Shown piece after piece: positions 18,502-28,612 of a stretch of 64,000 nucleotides of DNA. The notes under the pieces were generated by a model that had not been told where the DNA came from, made no database searches, and saw only the letters and a program-made list of their open reading frames with translations. The number at the start of each line of letters is the position of its first letter. Positions within the stretch are counted from its first letter, which is position 1. Origin of the DNA: Brevibacillus massiliensis (GTDB taxonomy: Bacteria > Bacillota > Bacilli > Brevibacillales > Brevibacillaceae); contig NZ_HE978541.1 in NCBI RefSeq assembly GCF_000311785.1, positions 173,895-237,894 of the forward strand, given 5' to 3'. Position numbers and translations under genes: made by a program.

Positions 18502-18556
18502 ACCTGAGCGGTTGGTCAGCAAACAGGACCATGCCCGAGGGGGAGGAGTGGATGAC

Positions 18557-19228
18557 GTGCTCGACTCATCTCAAAATCGCAAGGTGTACGAGGGAATTCT
18601 TCTGCAAATCAATGAGATCGTAACGCGGGACAATTTACGGGTAGGCGACAAGCTGCCCTCAGAGCGGGAACTCTCCGAGCAGCTTGGCGTCGGCCGCTCT
18701 TCGGTCAGGGAGGCGCTAAGAGCGCTGGAACTGCTCGGTCTGATTGAAACGCGGCGGGGCGAGGGCACTTTCCTTAAAAACTATCGGCATAATCGTTTTA
18801 TCGACATCCTGGGCTACTTTTTATTGCGCGATGCCAAAACGAAAAAAGATCTGATCGAGATGAGGAAAATCCTTGAACTGGATGCGGTCCGCTTGGCCTG
18901 CCGGCGGGCGACCGCAAAACACTTTGAGGAGATGGAGCGAATTCTCGCCGCCTCATGGGAACGGCTGGCAAAAGGGGAAATCCCGACAGAAGAGGACTAC
19001 ATGTTTCACCGCGTCATCTGCCGTTCCAGCCGCAATTCAGTCCTGCATCGCATTTGGGCGCCGCTTGTCGAGTACAGCGAAAGCGCCCGCAGCAGTTCGC
19101 TGGCCCGGGAAGGACGGGCGAAAACGGCCTTGGAAGAACACGAACAAATCTTGGAGGCGATCCGCTCGGGAGACGAGGAAGCGGCTGCCGAAAAGATGAG
19201 GCTGCATCTGGAGAATAGCAAACTTTAG
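18557..19228 (+). CDS. GntR-family (FadR subfamily) transcriptional regulator
   Basis: 223 residues. Winged-helix N-terminus with LPSERELSEQLGVGRSSVREALRALE and IETRRGEGTFL, then an all-helical FadR-type (FCD) ligand domain with MRKILELDAVRLA, FHRVICRSSRNSVLHRIW and HEQILEAIRSGDEEAA. FCD domains usually bind a small carboxylate through a metal held by Asp/His residues. GTG 18557 is chosen because GGGAGG lies ten bases upstream; GTG 18548 would abut it. The gene is directly downstream of malic enzyme and candidate operators flank both genes, so control of malate/pyruvate metabolism is a reasonable inference. Confidence 0.88.
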   Translation: MLDSSQNRKVYEGILLQINEIVTRDNLRVGDKLPSERELSEQLGVGRSSVREALRALELLGLIETRRGEGTFLKNYRHNRFIDILGYFLLRDAKTKKDLIEMRKILELDAVRLACRRATAKHFEEMERILAASWERLAKGEIPTEEDYMFHRVICRSSRNSVLHRIWAPLVEYSESARSSSLAREGRAKTALEEHEQILEAIRSGDEEAAAEKMRLHLENSKL

Positions 19229-19302
19229 ATTTGCGGGAATGACAAGCGCTGTGATATGATGATGCAGGTTTGTTTTAAGCGGGTATGAGGAGGAAGTCAG
19301 CA

Positions 19303-19485
19303 ATGTGGACTGTCATCTACATCGCTCCCAGTGCAAGAATCGCCGAACGCATTCAACACCGTTTGACAGCTGAGGGATTTCTTGTGAAGGTTCGTGAGGC
19401 GAAAGTGTCCAAGCAGTACGAGATACTGGTGCCGGAAAGCGAGGTTCACGAAGTTCACGAGATTCTGGGCACGATTCTTCACTGA
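19303..19485 (+). CDS. Small conserved protein, possibly DUF2007-like
   Basis: 60 residues starting MWTVIYIAPSARIAERIQH, with an alternating beta-alpha-beta pattern (VIYIAPS, RIQHRLTAEG, FLVKVREA, QYEILVPESE, HEVHEILG). It resembles small putative signalling or regulatory domains of the DUF2007 type, but I cannot name it with certainty. Similar short genes lie upstream of accD in related Bacilli and are sometimes labelled glutamate decarboxylase, which this length cannot support. ATG 19303 follows GAGGAGGAA; ATG 19285 upstream sits before that site. The stop is 22 bases from accD. Confidence 0.7.
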   Translation: MWTVIYIAPSARIAERIQHRLTAEGFLVKVREAKVSKQYEILVPESEVHEVHEILGTILH

Positions 19486-19507
19486 ACCGTATTTGTGAGG
19501 TGTTACT

Positions 19508-20410
19508 GTGCTAAAAGATCTTTTTGGGAAAAAGAGGAAGTTCGCTACGGTCCCCACCCAGTCGCTGCGGCCAGCAGAACGCGAAACCGCCGTGGAGCAG
19601 AAAGAGGTACCGGAAGGATTAATGAATAAATGTCCCCGTTGCGGGGCGATTCACTACTCGAAGGACCTGGAGAAAAATCTGCGGGTCTGCCGCAGCTGCC
19701 AGTATCATTTTTCCCTGTCTGCTCCAGAGCGCTTGCAATCGCTCCTGGACGGCGGCGCGCTGACGGAAGAATTTGATGCTGCTCTGTGCTCCGACAATCC
19801 GCTCGGATTTCCGGGATATCTGGATAAATTGGAAAAAGACATGGAAGCGACCGGCCTGAAAGAGGCGGTCGTAACCGGTGAAGGATTATTAAACGGCAAC
19901 CCGATTGTGATCGGGGTGATGGACTCGCGTTTTCGCATGGGCAGCATGGGTTCGGTCGTAGGCGAAAAAATTGCGCGGGCGATTGAACGGGCGATCGAGC
20001 GGAGAAGGCCGTTTATTCTCTTTTCGGCATCCGGCGGAGCCCGCATGCAGGAAGGCGTGCTCAGCCTGATGCAGATGGCGAAGGCGAGTGCGGCTTTGGC
20101 CCGCCTTCGCGAAGAGCGGCTGCTGTTTATCTCCGTTCTGACCAACCCGACGACAGGCGGTGTTTCCGCCAGTTTTGCTTCCCTGGGTGACTACAACATC
20201 GCCGAACCGGGTGCGCTTATCGGGTTTGCCGGCCGGCGAATCATTGAACAGACGATCCGCCAGGAATTGCCGAAAGACTTCCAAACGGCGGAATTTCTGC
20301 TGAAACACGGCCAGTTGGACATGGTCGTTCATCGCAAAGACCTGCGCGAGACGCTGAGCAAGCTGGTCGAGATGCATACACAGCCGGGGGGTGGAAACGA
20401 TGGCCGGTGA
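19508..20410 (+). CDS. accD: Acetyl-CoA carboxylase carboxyltransferase subunit beta
   Basis: Forms with AccA the carboxyltransferase that makes malonyl-CoA for fatty acid synthesis. 300 residues. A four-cysteine zinc finger (C42, C45, C61, C64; CPRCGAIHY ... CRSC) is followed by the crotonase-like domain with [11 protein letters not shown] and [17 protein letters not shown] 19508 follows TGAGGTG. The 3' end overlaps the accA start by 11 bases in another frame, so the two subunits are probably coupled in translation. Confidence 0.96.
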   Translation: MLKDLFGKKRKFATVPTQSLRPAERETAVEQKEVPEGLMNKCPRCGAIHYSKDLEKNLRVCRSCQYHFSLSAPERLQSLLDGGALTEEFDAALCSDNPLGFPGYLDKLEKDMEATGLKEAVVTGEGLLNGNPIVIGVMDSRFRMGSMGSVVGEKIARAIERAIERRRPFILFSASGGARMQEGVLSLMQMAKASAALARLREERLLFISVLTNPTTGGVSASFASLGDYNIAEPGALIGFAGRRIIEQTIRQELPKDFQTAEFLLKHGQLDMVVHRKDLRETLSKLVEMHTQPGGGNDGR

Positions 20411-21356
20411 ACTCCCTTTTGAAAAACCGCTGGTAGAACTTCATGAGAAGATAAAAGAGCTGCGCAGGTTTACAGAGGAGAAGGGGATCGACTTCTCGGA
20501 TGAAGTGGTGCGCCTGGAACAGAAGGCCAAGGACCTGGCAGAGCAGATATACGGGCAGTTGACGCCGTGGCATCGCGTCCAGATCGCCCGTCATCCGGAA
20601 CGTCCGACTACGCTTGATTACATTCGGTTTATTTTCACGGACTTTATGGAGCTGCACGGCGATCGGCTCTACGGGGACGATGCCGCAATCGTCGGCGGAA
20701 TCGCCAGATTAAACGGCCGTCCGGTTACCGTGATCGGACACCAAAAAGGAAAAGACACCAAGGACAACATCAACCGCAATTTTGGCATGCCGCATCCAGA
20801 GGGATACCGCAAGGCGCTGCGGCTGATGGAGCAGGCGGACAAATTTGGCCGCCCGATTATCTGCTTTATCAATACCTCTGGTGCCTATCCGGGAAAAGCG
20901 GCGGAGGAACGCGGACAAAGCGAGGCGATTGCCCGCAATCTGCGTGAAATGGCGCATTTCCGCGTACCGATTATTTGTGTTGTGACCGGGGAAGGCGGCA
21001 GCGGCGGTGCGCTGGCGATCGGGGTAGGAAATCTGATCTACATGCTGGAGAACTCTGTCTACTCCGTGATCTCGCCAGAGGGAGCAGCTGCTCTGCTGTG
21101 GAAGGATGCCAGCTTGGCGATGAGGGCGGCGGAGTCGATGAAAATCACTGCCGCAGACCTGCTTGAGCTGAACGTGATCGACGGTGTCATCGAAGAACCG
21201 TTTGGCGGCGCCCATCGCGATCCGGCGAAGCAGGCGGAACTGGTCAAACAGCAGCTGATCCTGGGACTGGAACAGTTGGATAAAATGACGCCCGATGAAC
21301 TGGTACAGCATCGCTACAGCAAGTTCAAACAAATCGGTTATTACGCTTCCCTGTAA
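20400..21356 (+). CDS. accA: Acetyl-CoA carboxylase carboxyltransferase subunit alpha
   Basis: Partner of AccD. 318 residues. N-terminal helical region ([19 protein letters not shown]), then [63 protein letters not shown] and [15 protein letters not shown], all carboxyltransferase alpha motifs. ATG 20400 follows GGGGGTGG inside accD; an in-frame GTG at 20391 is part of that site. The last codons form the left arm of a terminator. Confidence 0.96.
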   Translation: MAGELPFEKPLVELHEKIKELRRFTEEKGIDFSDEVVRLEQKAKDLAEQIYGQLTPWHRVQIARHPERPTTLDYIRFIFTDFMELHGDRLYGDDAAIVGGIARLNGRPVTVIGHQKGKDTKDNINRNFGMPHPEGYRKALRLMEQADKFGRPIICFINTSGAYPGKAAEERGQSEAIARNLREMAHFRVPIICVVTGEGGSGGALAIGVGNLIYMLENSVYSVISPEGAAALLWKDASLAMRAAESMKITAADLLELNVIDGVIEEPFGGAHRDPAKQAELVKQQLILGLEQLDKMTPDELVQHRYSKFKQIGYYASL

Positions 21357-21375
21357 AATCAGGGAGGCGTTTTTT
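21344..21375 (+). terminator. Intrinsic terminator of accDA
   Basis: Ten-bp stem: 21344-21353 pairs with 21360-21369 (one G-T pair), six-base loop, six T at 21370-21375. It overlaps the last accA codons. Confidence 0.9.
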
Positions 21376-21400
21376 ACTTTAAAATCAAGGTGAAATCTGA

Positions 21401-21510
21401 TACAATCGGAAGCGCAGTAATAAAGGCAATTTTTTCAACAGTATAACACATTGATTGTTATTGGTATAACAGATATCGTAAATGGACTATAACAGTACTG
21501 TTGAAGGAAG
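21401..21510 (+). promoter_or_regulatory. pfkA upstream region with phased repeats and palindrome
   Basis: TATAACA occurs three times with exact 23-base spacing (starts 21442, 21465, 21488). A perfect 10-base inverted repeat, TTCAACAGTA (21434-21443) and TACTGTTGAA (21496-21505), encloses them, and AACAGTACTGTT (21491-21502) is itself a palindrome. Possible promoter elements are TACAAT at 21401-21406 (with TTTAAA 17 bases before) and TTGATT (21451-21456) with TATCGT (21474-21479). The regulator is unknown. Confidence 0.5.
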
Positions 21511-21548
21511 CTTTTGTTACATACAGTAAACAAAACGAGCCATGCTAA

Positions 21549-22550
<1,002 letters not shown>

Positions 22551-22583
22551 CTGTGGAAACCATTTGGCAAGGGGGAGTCTGTT

Positions 22584-24341
22584 TTGTTGTTACGCAAAGC
22601 GAAAATTGTTTGCACCATCGGTCCGGCAAGCGAATCCGTAGAAACGCTGAAAAAAATGATCAATGCGGGTATGAATGTGGCGCGCCTCAACTTTTCACAC
22701 GGGTCGCACGAAGAGCATGCCGCCCGGATCGCCAACATTCGGCAAGCTGCCCGGGAGACTGGCAAGCACATCGGAATCCTGCTCGATACCAAAGGCCCTG
22801 AGATTCGCACAGGCAGCCTGGCTGTCGATAGTGTGGAACTGCGGGAGGGCAATACGATCACCCTGACGACGGAGGATGTGCCGGGCACGGAAGAACGGGT
22901 TTCGATTACATACAAAGATCTGCCCCGGGACGTTCAAGTCGGCAGCACAATTCTGATTGACGACGGCTTGATCGGCTTGACCGTCGAGAAACTGGAAGGT
23001 GGGGAGATCATCTGCCGGATTAAAAACGGCGGCACCTTGAAGAGCAAGAAAGGCGTAAACGTACCGGGAGTCAAGATCAATCTGCCAGGAATCACGGAAA
23101 AAGACGCCCAGGATATCGCCTTTGGCATCGAGCAGGGGATCGATTTTATTGCGGCGTCCTTTGTCCGCAAAGCGGCGGACATCCTGGAAATTCGCGAAAT
23201 TCTCGAGCGGTACGGAGCAGCGATAGACATCATCGCCAAGATTGAAAATGAAGAAGGCGTTCAGAACATCGATGAGATCCTCGCTGTCACCGACGGCCTG
23301 ATGGTGGCGCGCGGCGACCTCGGTGTGGAGATACCCGCCGAAGAGGTGCCGCTGGTGCAAAAAATGCTGATCGCCAAGTGCAATGAGCTGGGCAAGCCAG
23401 TCATCACCGCGACACAGATGCTGGATTCGATGCAGCGCAACCCCCGTCCGACCAGAGCGGAGGCAAGTGACGTGGCCAATGCGATTTTCGACGGGACAGA
23501 TGCAATCATGCTGTCAGGCGAGACGGCTGCCGGCAAGTATCCGGTAGAATCGGTCGAGACGATGAACCGGATCGCGCTGCGCACCGAACAGGAGTTGAAC
23601 TACCGCGAGATTTTATCGGCGCACAAGGCACAAGGGCGGGTAACGATCCCGGATGCGATCAGCCAGGCCGTAGCCAGCGCCGCCCTGGATCTGGAAGCGG
23701 CCGCGATCATTACCGCCACGGAGTCTGGTCACACGGCGCGGATGGTTTCCAAATACCGGCCCAAAGCGCCGATCATCGCCGTCACTCCGCACAAGGGCGT
23801 CCTGCGCCGCCTGTCTCTGACAAACGGCGTTTACCCGATCCTTGGGGCCATCGCCAATACGACGGACGACATGCTGGAGCAATCCGTTGAAGAGGCCGTG
23901 AAATCGGGATTGGCCCGCCGCGGCGACCTGGTCATCATCACAGCGGGAGTGCCCGTGCGGGAAACCGGGACAACCAATCTGATGAAGATCCACGTCATCG
24001 GCGACATCATCGCCAAAGGCCAGGGAATTGGCCGAAAAGTGGTGACAGGGAAAGTCGTCATCGCCCGCTCAGCCAAAGAGGCTTTGGAGCGGATCGAAGA
24101 CGGTGCGATCCTGGTCACGATCGGCACGGATTCCGACATGATCGAGGCGTTTAAGCGCGCAGGCGCGGTCATCACCGAGGAGGGCGGGTTGACGTCTCAC
24201 GCCGCGATCGTCGGCCTGAATCTCAACGTCCCGGTCATCGTTGGCGTAGACAATGCTACCGGGCTGTTGCACGACGGCGCGATCGTCACGGTCGATTCGG
24301 AGCGCGGCCACATCTATACAGGCATGACGCGCGTTTTGTAG
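22584..24341 (+). CDS. pyk: Pyruvate kinase
   Basis: Converts PEP and ADP to pyruvate and ATP. 585 residues, as in Bacillus. N-terminal [13 protein letters not shown], then [40 protein letters not shown] and the signature [10 protein letters not shown]. The additional C-terminal domain (about residues 485-585) carries [13 protein letters not shown], the PEP-utilising phosphohistidine-like domain typical of Bacillus enzymes. TTG 22584 is chosen: AAGGGGGAG is well placed, the protein begins like its relatives, and there is no ATG. Confidence 0.96.
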   Translation: MLLRKAKIVCTIGPASESVETLKKMINAGMNVARLNFSHGSHEEHAARIANIRQAARETGKHIGILLDTKGPEIRTGSLAVDSVELREGNTITLTTEDVPGTEERVSITYKDLPRDVQVGSTILIDDGLIGLTVEKLEGGEIICRIKNGGTLKSKKGVNVPGVKINLPGITEKDAQDIAFGIEQGIDFIAASFVRKAADILEIREILERYGAAIDIIAKIENEEGVQNIDEILAVTDGLMVARGDLGVEIPAEEVPLVQKMLIAKCNELGKPVITATQMLDSMQRNPRPTRAEASDVANAIFDGTDAIMLSGETAAGKYPVESVETMNRIALRTEQELNYREILSAHKAQGRVTIPDAISQAVASAALDLEAAAIITATESGHTARMVSKYRPKAPIIAVTPHKGVLRRLSLTNGVYPILGAIANTTDDMLEQSVEEAVKSGLARRGDLVIITAGVPVRETGTTNLMKIHVIGDIIAKGQGIGRKVVTGKVVIARSAKEALERIEDGAILVTIGTDSDMIEAFKRAGAVITEEGGLTSHAAIVGLNLNVPVIVGVDNATGLLHDGAIVTVDSERGHIYTGMTRVL

Positions 24342-24356
24342 GCTCACCGGCAAAAA

Positions 24357-24396
24357 AACGGACAGGCAGGAAGGTTCCGCTGCCTGTCCGTTTTTT
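24357..24396. terminator. Terminator after pyk
   Basis: Twelve-bp stem 24357-24368 with 24381-24392, loop partly self-paired, six T at 24391-24396. A run of seven A at 24352-24358 gives the minus strand a U tract as well. Confidence 0.88.
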
Positions 24397-24408
24397 CCGT
24401 ACAGAAAA

Positions 24409-24798
24409 GTGAGACATTCATCATTCTCCAGCATACGACAGAACGCTGCAACTTCCTCTGCCGGAATAGGATATGCGGGCGGATTCATCGTTTTCAGCGG
24501 CGAAGGGGAGCGCAGGGCAAAGGCGCTGATCGCCGAGATGGAGTTTTTGCAAAGCCGGAAAAAGTGGGCGGAACCGATGCTGCAGCGGTCTTTGGACGAC
24601 AGGGATGCCAAGCTGGACGAGCGGATCGGTTACCTGCAGAAAAACGGCGTCCGTCTCTACGGAGCGGTCATCACCGGACCGACAAAAGAACTGCTGAAGC
24701 TGCAGAGAGAACCTTTGATCACCGACCCGTTCGTCGGCCAAACCGACTGGTGGAACTGGGATCAGGCAGAGGCAGGCGGGAGAGTATACAGCTGGTAG
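24409..24798 (+). pseudogene. Orphan C-terminal part of an anti-sigma-factor-like protein
   Basis: The frame gives up to 129 residues, but it begins just behind the pyk terminator with no ribosome binding site. The convincing part starts near 24469: EGERRAKALIAEMEFL, DDRDAKLDERIGYLQKNG, then YGAVITGPTKELLKLQ and WWNWD at the end. I read this as the C-terminal domain of an anti-sigma factor (Sigma_reg_C type). The N-terminal zinc finger and membrane helix of a complete protein are absent, and the first 20 residues look like noncoding translation. Most likely a remnant. A short independent protein cannot be excluded. Confidence 0.55.
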
Positions 24799-24840
24799 GA
24801 TGGCTGTCTTTCTCCGCTTTTATTGCCGCCGGGGATACGG

Positions 24841-24909
24841 TACAATAAAAGGACAGGAGCAGCCAGCATGGCAAGGATGACATCCGGGAACCCCCGGATT
24901 TTTTCGTAG
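24841..24909 (+). promoter_or_regulatory. Leader with short ORF overlapping a terminator upstream of the thioesterase
   Basis: A possible -10 TACAAT (24841-24846) precedes AGGAG (24855-24859) and ATG 24868. That start opens a 13-codon frame (MARMTSGNPRIFS) ending at TAG 24907-24909. Inside it lies a terminator: TCCGGG (24883-24888) pairs with CCCGGA (24893-24898), followed by six T (24899-24904). The terminator alone is well supported; the translated-leader reading is speculative. Confidence 0.5.
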
Positions 24910-24948
24910 CTGCCTATCATTTTGCCAAAAAAAAGGAGTGAAGCTTTT

Positions 24949-25395
24949 GTGAGTGCAGAGTTTTATCGTTCGGCTCGACTGCGGGTACGCTATAAAGAAA
25001 CGGATCAGATGGGCGTCGTCCACCATGCCAACTACTTGAGCTGGTTTGAAATGGGACGAACGGAGCTGATCAGGGAAGCGGGGTTAAGTTATCGGCAATT
25101 GGAAGAAAGGGGAATCCTCTTGCCTCTGACCGATACTTCCCTCTCGTTTAAATATCCGGCCCGATACGATGATGAGATCGAGGTTCGCACCTGGGTGGAA
25201 GAGATTTCTCCAGTGCGGATCGTATTTGCCTATGAAATTCGCCGGGCAGCCGATGAACAGCTGCTGGTAACCGGGAAGACCCATCACGCTTTTACCACTC
25301 CGGATTTCCGCCCGGTACGGGTAAACCGCCTGCAACCGGAAGTATTCGAGTGGCTCAAAGAGGAACATTTGAGGGCGTTTCCGCCTGTGATGTAG
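24949..25395 (+). CDS. Acyl-CoA thioesterase, YbgC/4HBT hotdog family
   Basis: 148 residues with the 4-hydroxybenzoyl-CoA thioesterase signature RYKETDQMGVVHHANYLSWFE, whose Asp is the catalytic residue, followed by the hotdog helix and sheets. It hydrolyses acyl-CoA, but the substrate cannot be told from sequence. GTG 24949 follows AAGGAG at 24933-24938. It is followed by fxsA in the same direction after a 57-base gap. Confidence 0.9.
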   Translation: MSAEFYRSARLRVRYKETDQMGVVHHANYLSWFEMGRTELIREAGLSYRQLEERGILLPLTDTSLSFKYPARYDDEIEVRTWVEEISPVRIVFAYEIRRAADEQLLVTGKTHHAFTTPDFRPVRVNRLQPEVFEWLKEEHLRAFPPVM

Positions 25396-25452
25396 TTGTC
25401 AGAAGGTCGCCGGCCCCTGTTCTTGCAATCTCCGCTTTAGGTGGTGTGACAG

Positions 25453-25848
25453 ATGTTCCGCATCCTGATCGTCCTGTTTATCTTCGTGCCGATAATTGAA
25501 CTGTGGGGCTTGATCGCCGTGGGCAAGGTGATCGGCGGCTGGCAGACCGTCGGCTTGGCCATCCTCATCAGCATCTTTGGAGCCTGGCTGGCGAAACAGC
25601 AGGGGCTGCAGGTGCTTCGCCTCGTCCAACTGCAGCTGTCCCGCGGCCAGATGCCGACAGACGCGCTGCTGGACGGCCTGTTGGTGCTGTTTGGCGGGCT
25701 GCTGCTGTTGGTGCCGGGATTTTTTACCGATCTGCTTGGCCTTCTCCTGCTGATTCCGTACACGCGGATGTTCGTTCATTTTTTCTTGAAAAAGTGGATT
25801 CAGTTCCTCATCGTCTCCGGAAAAATCCGCTTTTTGTTTCGCCGGTAG
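25453..25848 (+). CDS. fxsA: FxsA family membrane protein
   Basis: 131 residues. Hydrophobic segments ILIVLFIFVPIIELWGLI, VGLAILISIFGAWLA and LLVLFGGLLLLVPGFFTDLLGLLLLI hold the FxsA hallmarks: the PIIELW stretch and the GxLLLxPGFxTDxxG motif. It ends in a basic tail (KWIQFLIVSGKIRFLFRR). In E. coli FxsA suppresses F exclusion of phage T7; its normal function is unclear. It converges on the minus-strand ytvI gene 24 bases away. Confidence 0.9.
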   Translation: MFRILIVLFIFVPIIELWGLIAVGKVIGGWQTVGLAILISIFGAWLAKQQGLQVLRLVQLQLSRGQMPTDALLDGLLVLFGGLLLLVPGFFTDLLGLLLLIPYTRMFVHFFLKKWIQFLIVSGKIRFLFRR

Positions 25849-25872
25849 CAGGAGGCAGAGACGCCTGGGGCC

Positions 25873-27006
25873 TCATCCGGAAGGGGAACCCTTGATGTAG
25901 CCCCAGATATCCTGAAACACGTTGGCTCTGATGAGCGCGTTGAACACGACCAGGCTGACCGGTCCGATGATCAGGCCGAGAAATCCGAACAGCTTCAACC
26001 CGACAAACAAGGCGATCAGCGTCAGCAAGGGATCCAGACCGACGCTGTCGGCGAGCACCTTCGGCTCGACGATCTGTCGGAAGATCACGACAACGGCGTA
26101 GAGGATCGCCAGCCCGATCACCAGCCCGTACTGTCCCTTGAAGAACAGGTAGATGATCCAGGGGATAAACACGGTCCCCGTACCCAGGTAGGGCAAAAGG
26201 TCGACAAGTCCCGTCAACAGGCCGATCGTAATCGCATACGGCACCCGCAGGATCAAGAGTCCGATGATAACGATCGCAGCCGTAAGCGAGATAATGGTAA
26301 GCTGGGCCCGGACAAAGCCGACCAGGGCGTTGCGCAGATCGAGCAGAATCGCGTCCAGCCTGCTGTTGATTCCTCCCGGCAAAAGGCGGCGAAAGCGGTC
26401 CTTCCAGCGGTAAAAATCCTTGCTGATGAAAAACGCACCCAGCAGGGAGATGACGAGGATCGTCGCCAGGTTCGGCAGGGACATCAGCAGGTTGTACAAG
26501 CCGCCGAGGACCTGCAGCACCAGGTTTTGGCCTGCCAGGGACACGCTGCTCACGGCGGCGTTTATTTTATCGGATACCGCTTCCTGGTAGTTTTGATCCA
26601 GCTGGGTGAAGAAAAACTGCAGCCTGTTTTGCAGCCCGACGATGAAGTCATTGGAAATGATATTCTGGATCTGGCTTGTCAGCTCGCTGATAAAGGTCGG
26701 CATCTTGCTGATCAGCACGCCAAGTTCTCCCACCGTTTTCGTGATGATGAGCGTCAACAGTCCGCCGAGCACAGCAACCCCGAGCAGCAGCACCAGACAG
26801 ACCGACAGCCAGCGCGGTATTTTGGCATTCCTGGTCAGATAGGTAACGGGCCGGTTCATCAGCAAGGCAATGAGTAAGGAGATAATAAATGGGAAAAGTA
26901 AAGGTGTTGCGTATCGGAGAATAACGATACCGGCGACAATCAACAGGACGACCCAGTTAAATCGAATGATCTGGAATAATCGAGTAACCCAATTTTCCGG
27001 AGTCAG
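25873..27006 (-). CDS. ytvI: AI-2E/PerM-family transporter YtvI
   Basis: About 377 residues with eight or so membrane helices: paired helices at the N-terminus (VVLLIVAGIVILRYATPLLFPFI), a soluble middle part (ELTSQIQNIISN), then several helices ending in GLIIGPVSLVVFNAL. Family motif DLLPYLGTG is present. The start is uncertain. The open frame reaches TTG 27066, with GTG at 27030, but the only good ribosome site (AAGGGGAGA) precedes a CTG at 27006; that start also gives the family length. YtvI sits before citZ in B. subtilis too. Transported substrate unknown. Confidence 0.85.
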   Translation of the reverse strand: MTPENWVTRLFQIIRFNWVVLLIVAGIVILRYATPLLFPFIISLLIALLMNRPVTYLTRNAKIPRWLSVCLVLLLGVAVLGGLLTLIITKTVGELGVLISKMPTFISELTSQIQNIISNDFIVGLQNRLQFFFTQLDQNYQEAVSDKINAAVSSVSLAGQNLVLQVLGGLYNLLMSLPNLATILVISLLGAFFISKDFYRWKDRFRRLLPGGINSRLDAILLDLRNALVGFVRAQLTIISLTAAIVIIGLLILRVPYAITIGLLTGLVDLLPYLGTGTVFIPWIIYLFFKGQYGLVIGLAILYAVVVIFRQIVEPKVLADSVGLDPLLTLIALFVGLKLFGFLGLIIGPVSLVVFNALIRANVFQDIWGYIKGSPSG

Positions 27007-27127
27007 GATAAATCTCCCCTTTGCCAACACGCAGTAAATGCATATCTGATACCCATTATGCCGCAATCGGCGGGCAACGGCAAGCGAGCCGTTGGAGGCT
27101 CGTCAGACACAATTTGTACATTTTTCA

Positions 27128-27156
27128 TTCACAAAAATGCAATTATCTACTATAAT
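27128..27156 (+). promoter_or_regulatory. citZ promoter
   Basis: -35 TTCACA (27128-27133), 17-base spacer, -10 TATAAT (27151-27156). It would give an untranslated leader of roughly 230 bases before citZ. I could not find a clear CcpC (ATAA-N7-TTAT) or CcpA box. The rest of the 27067-27392 gap shows no supported gene. Confidence 0.7.
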
Positions 27157-27392
27157 TGTTGTCGGATTATGGTTTTCAATCTTTCTTTTCCTGCCATATA
27201 TGGAGAAGCTTCATGCGAACTTCTTCCCTTTTTGCGTAAAGGCGTCTCTCACCGTTCATCCAGGCCCTACATACAAACTGATGCAACCTTGACAGGCGCC
27301 TTTTACTTGCGACAGTTATACGAAATGGCAGTAAAAGGAAGATCGGCCAAATTGAATAGAGAGACCATTATGTTGGAAAAGGAGAGAGTTCG

Positions 27393-28505
27393 ATGACAGC
27401 AACAAAAGGTCTGGAAGGAATTATCGCAGCTCAATCATCCATCTGCTCGATCGTGGATGGCGTACTCTGTTACAGAGGCATCAATGTCGACGAACTCGCT
27501 GAAAAGGCGAGTTTCGAGGAAGTTGTCTACCTGCTCTGGAACGGCAAACTGCCGAACCGCAGCCAGTTGGATGAATTGAAAAAGAACCTGGGAGAGAATG
27601 CTGCTGTCCCTCAAGAAGTGATCGACAGCATCCGCTCTTATCCAAAAGGTGTTCACCCGATGGCGATCCTGCGGACAGCCGTCTCCTTGTTGGGATTGTA
27701 CGATCAAGAAGCGCAGGATATGTCTGCTGAAGCCAATTACCGCAAATCGGTTCGACTGATGGCCCAGACTCCGACGATCGTCGCGGCTTACGCCCGGATT
27801 CGCAAAGGATTGGAGCCGGTCGCCCCGGATCCGAAGATGTCTCTTGCGGAAAACTTTTTATACATGCTGTCCGGCGAAAAACCGTCGGAAACCGCCATCA
27901 AGGCTTTTAATACGGCGTTGATTCTGCACGCCGACCACGAATTGAACGCCTCTACGTTTGCCGCCCGCGTCACAGTAGCTACCTTGACAGACATCTACTC
28001 CGGCATCGTATCGGCGATCGGTACGCTCAAAGGGCCGCTTCACGGGGGTGCCAACGAGCAAGTGGCTGCCATGCTGGCCGAAATCGGCACGCTGGAAAAC
28101 GTCGAGCCATATATCCGCCGTGCCCTTGACAACAAGCAAAAAATCATGGGCTTTGGTCACCGCGTCTACAAGAACGGCGATCCGCGGGCAAAATGGCTGC
28201 GCGAAATGTCGAAAGCACTGACCAAACAGGTGGGCCGCGAAGAGCTGTACCAGATGTCTGTAAAGATTGAGGAAATGGTGACAAGCGAAAAGGGTCTGCT
28301 GCCGAACGTCGATTTCTATTCCGCTTCCGTCTACACTTCGCTCGGTTTGGAAAGCGATCTGTTTACCCCGATCTTCGCCATCAGCCGCATGTCCGGCTGG
28401 ACTGCCCATATCATGGAGCAGTATGAAAACAACCGACTGATCCGCCCGCGTGCCGAATATACGGGTCCGGTGAACCAGCATTACGTTCCGATCGACCAGC
28501 GCTGA
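27393..28505 (+). CDS. citZ: Citrate synthase
   Basis: Condenses oxaloacetate and acetyl-CoA, the entry to the TCA cycle. 370 residues, matching CitZ. Active-site motifs are HADHELNASTFAAR, GPLHGGANE and GFGHRVYKNGDPRAK (catalytic His), with the Asp in VDFYSASVY. ATG 27393 follows AAAGGAGAGAG. First gene of citZ-icd-mdh, the same operon as in B. subtilis. Confidence 0.97.
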   Translation: MTATKGLEGIIAAQSSICSIVDGVLCYRGINVDELAEKASFEEVVYLLWNGKLPNRSQLDELKKNLGENAAVPQEVIDSIRSYPKGVHPMAILRTAVSLLGLYDQEAQDMSAEANYRKSVRLMAQTPTIVAAYARIRKGLEPVAPDPKMSLAENFLYMLSGEKPSETAIKAFNTALILHADHELNASTFAARVTVATLTDIYSGIVSAIGTLKGPLHGGANEQVAAMLAEIGTLENVEPYIRRALDNKQKIMGFGHRVYKNGDPRAKWLREMSKALTKQVGREELYQMSVKIEEMVTSEKGLLPNVDFYSASVYTSLGLESDLFTPIFAISRMSGWTAHIMEQYENNRLIRPRAEYTGPVNQHYVPIDQR

Positions 28506-28532
28506 TTGGTCGACCGTGAAACCGCTAGCACG

Positions 28533-28577
28533 ACGCAGTAGGACTACCACATGGTTGTGGTAGTTCTCCTACTGTGT
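28533..28577 (+). other. Intercistronic stem-loop between citZ and icd
   Basis: Nineteen-base left arm (28533-28551) pairs with 28556-28564 and 28568-28577, interrupted only by a three-base bulge, around a four-base loop. No T tract of terminator quality follows. It probably marks a processing or stability element that lets citZ and icd-mdh be expressed at different levels (inference). Confidence 0.75.
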
Positions 28578-28612
28578 ATTACCTTTTGATAAATCAGGTT
28601 GGAGGGATATTC

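Noticed and set aside
27092-27292. 66-codon frame in the citZ leader
   Set aside because: No ribosome site and it runs over the strong citZ promoter; the hydrophobic stretch arises from an A+T-rich leader.
27289-27317. TTGACA near citZ as a second promoter
   Set aside because: The nearest -10-like sequence (TTATAC) is 21 bases away, outside the accepted spacing.
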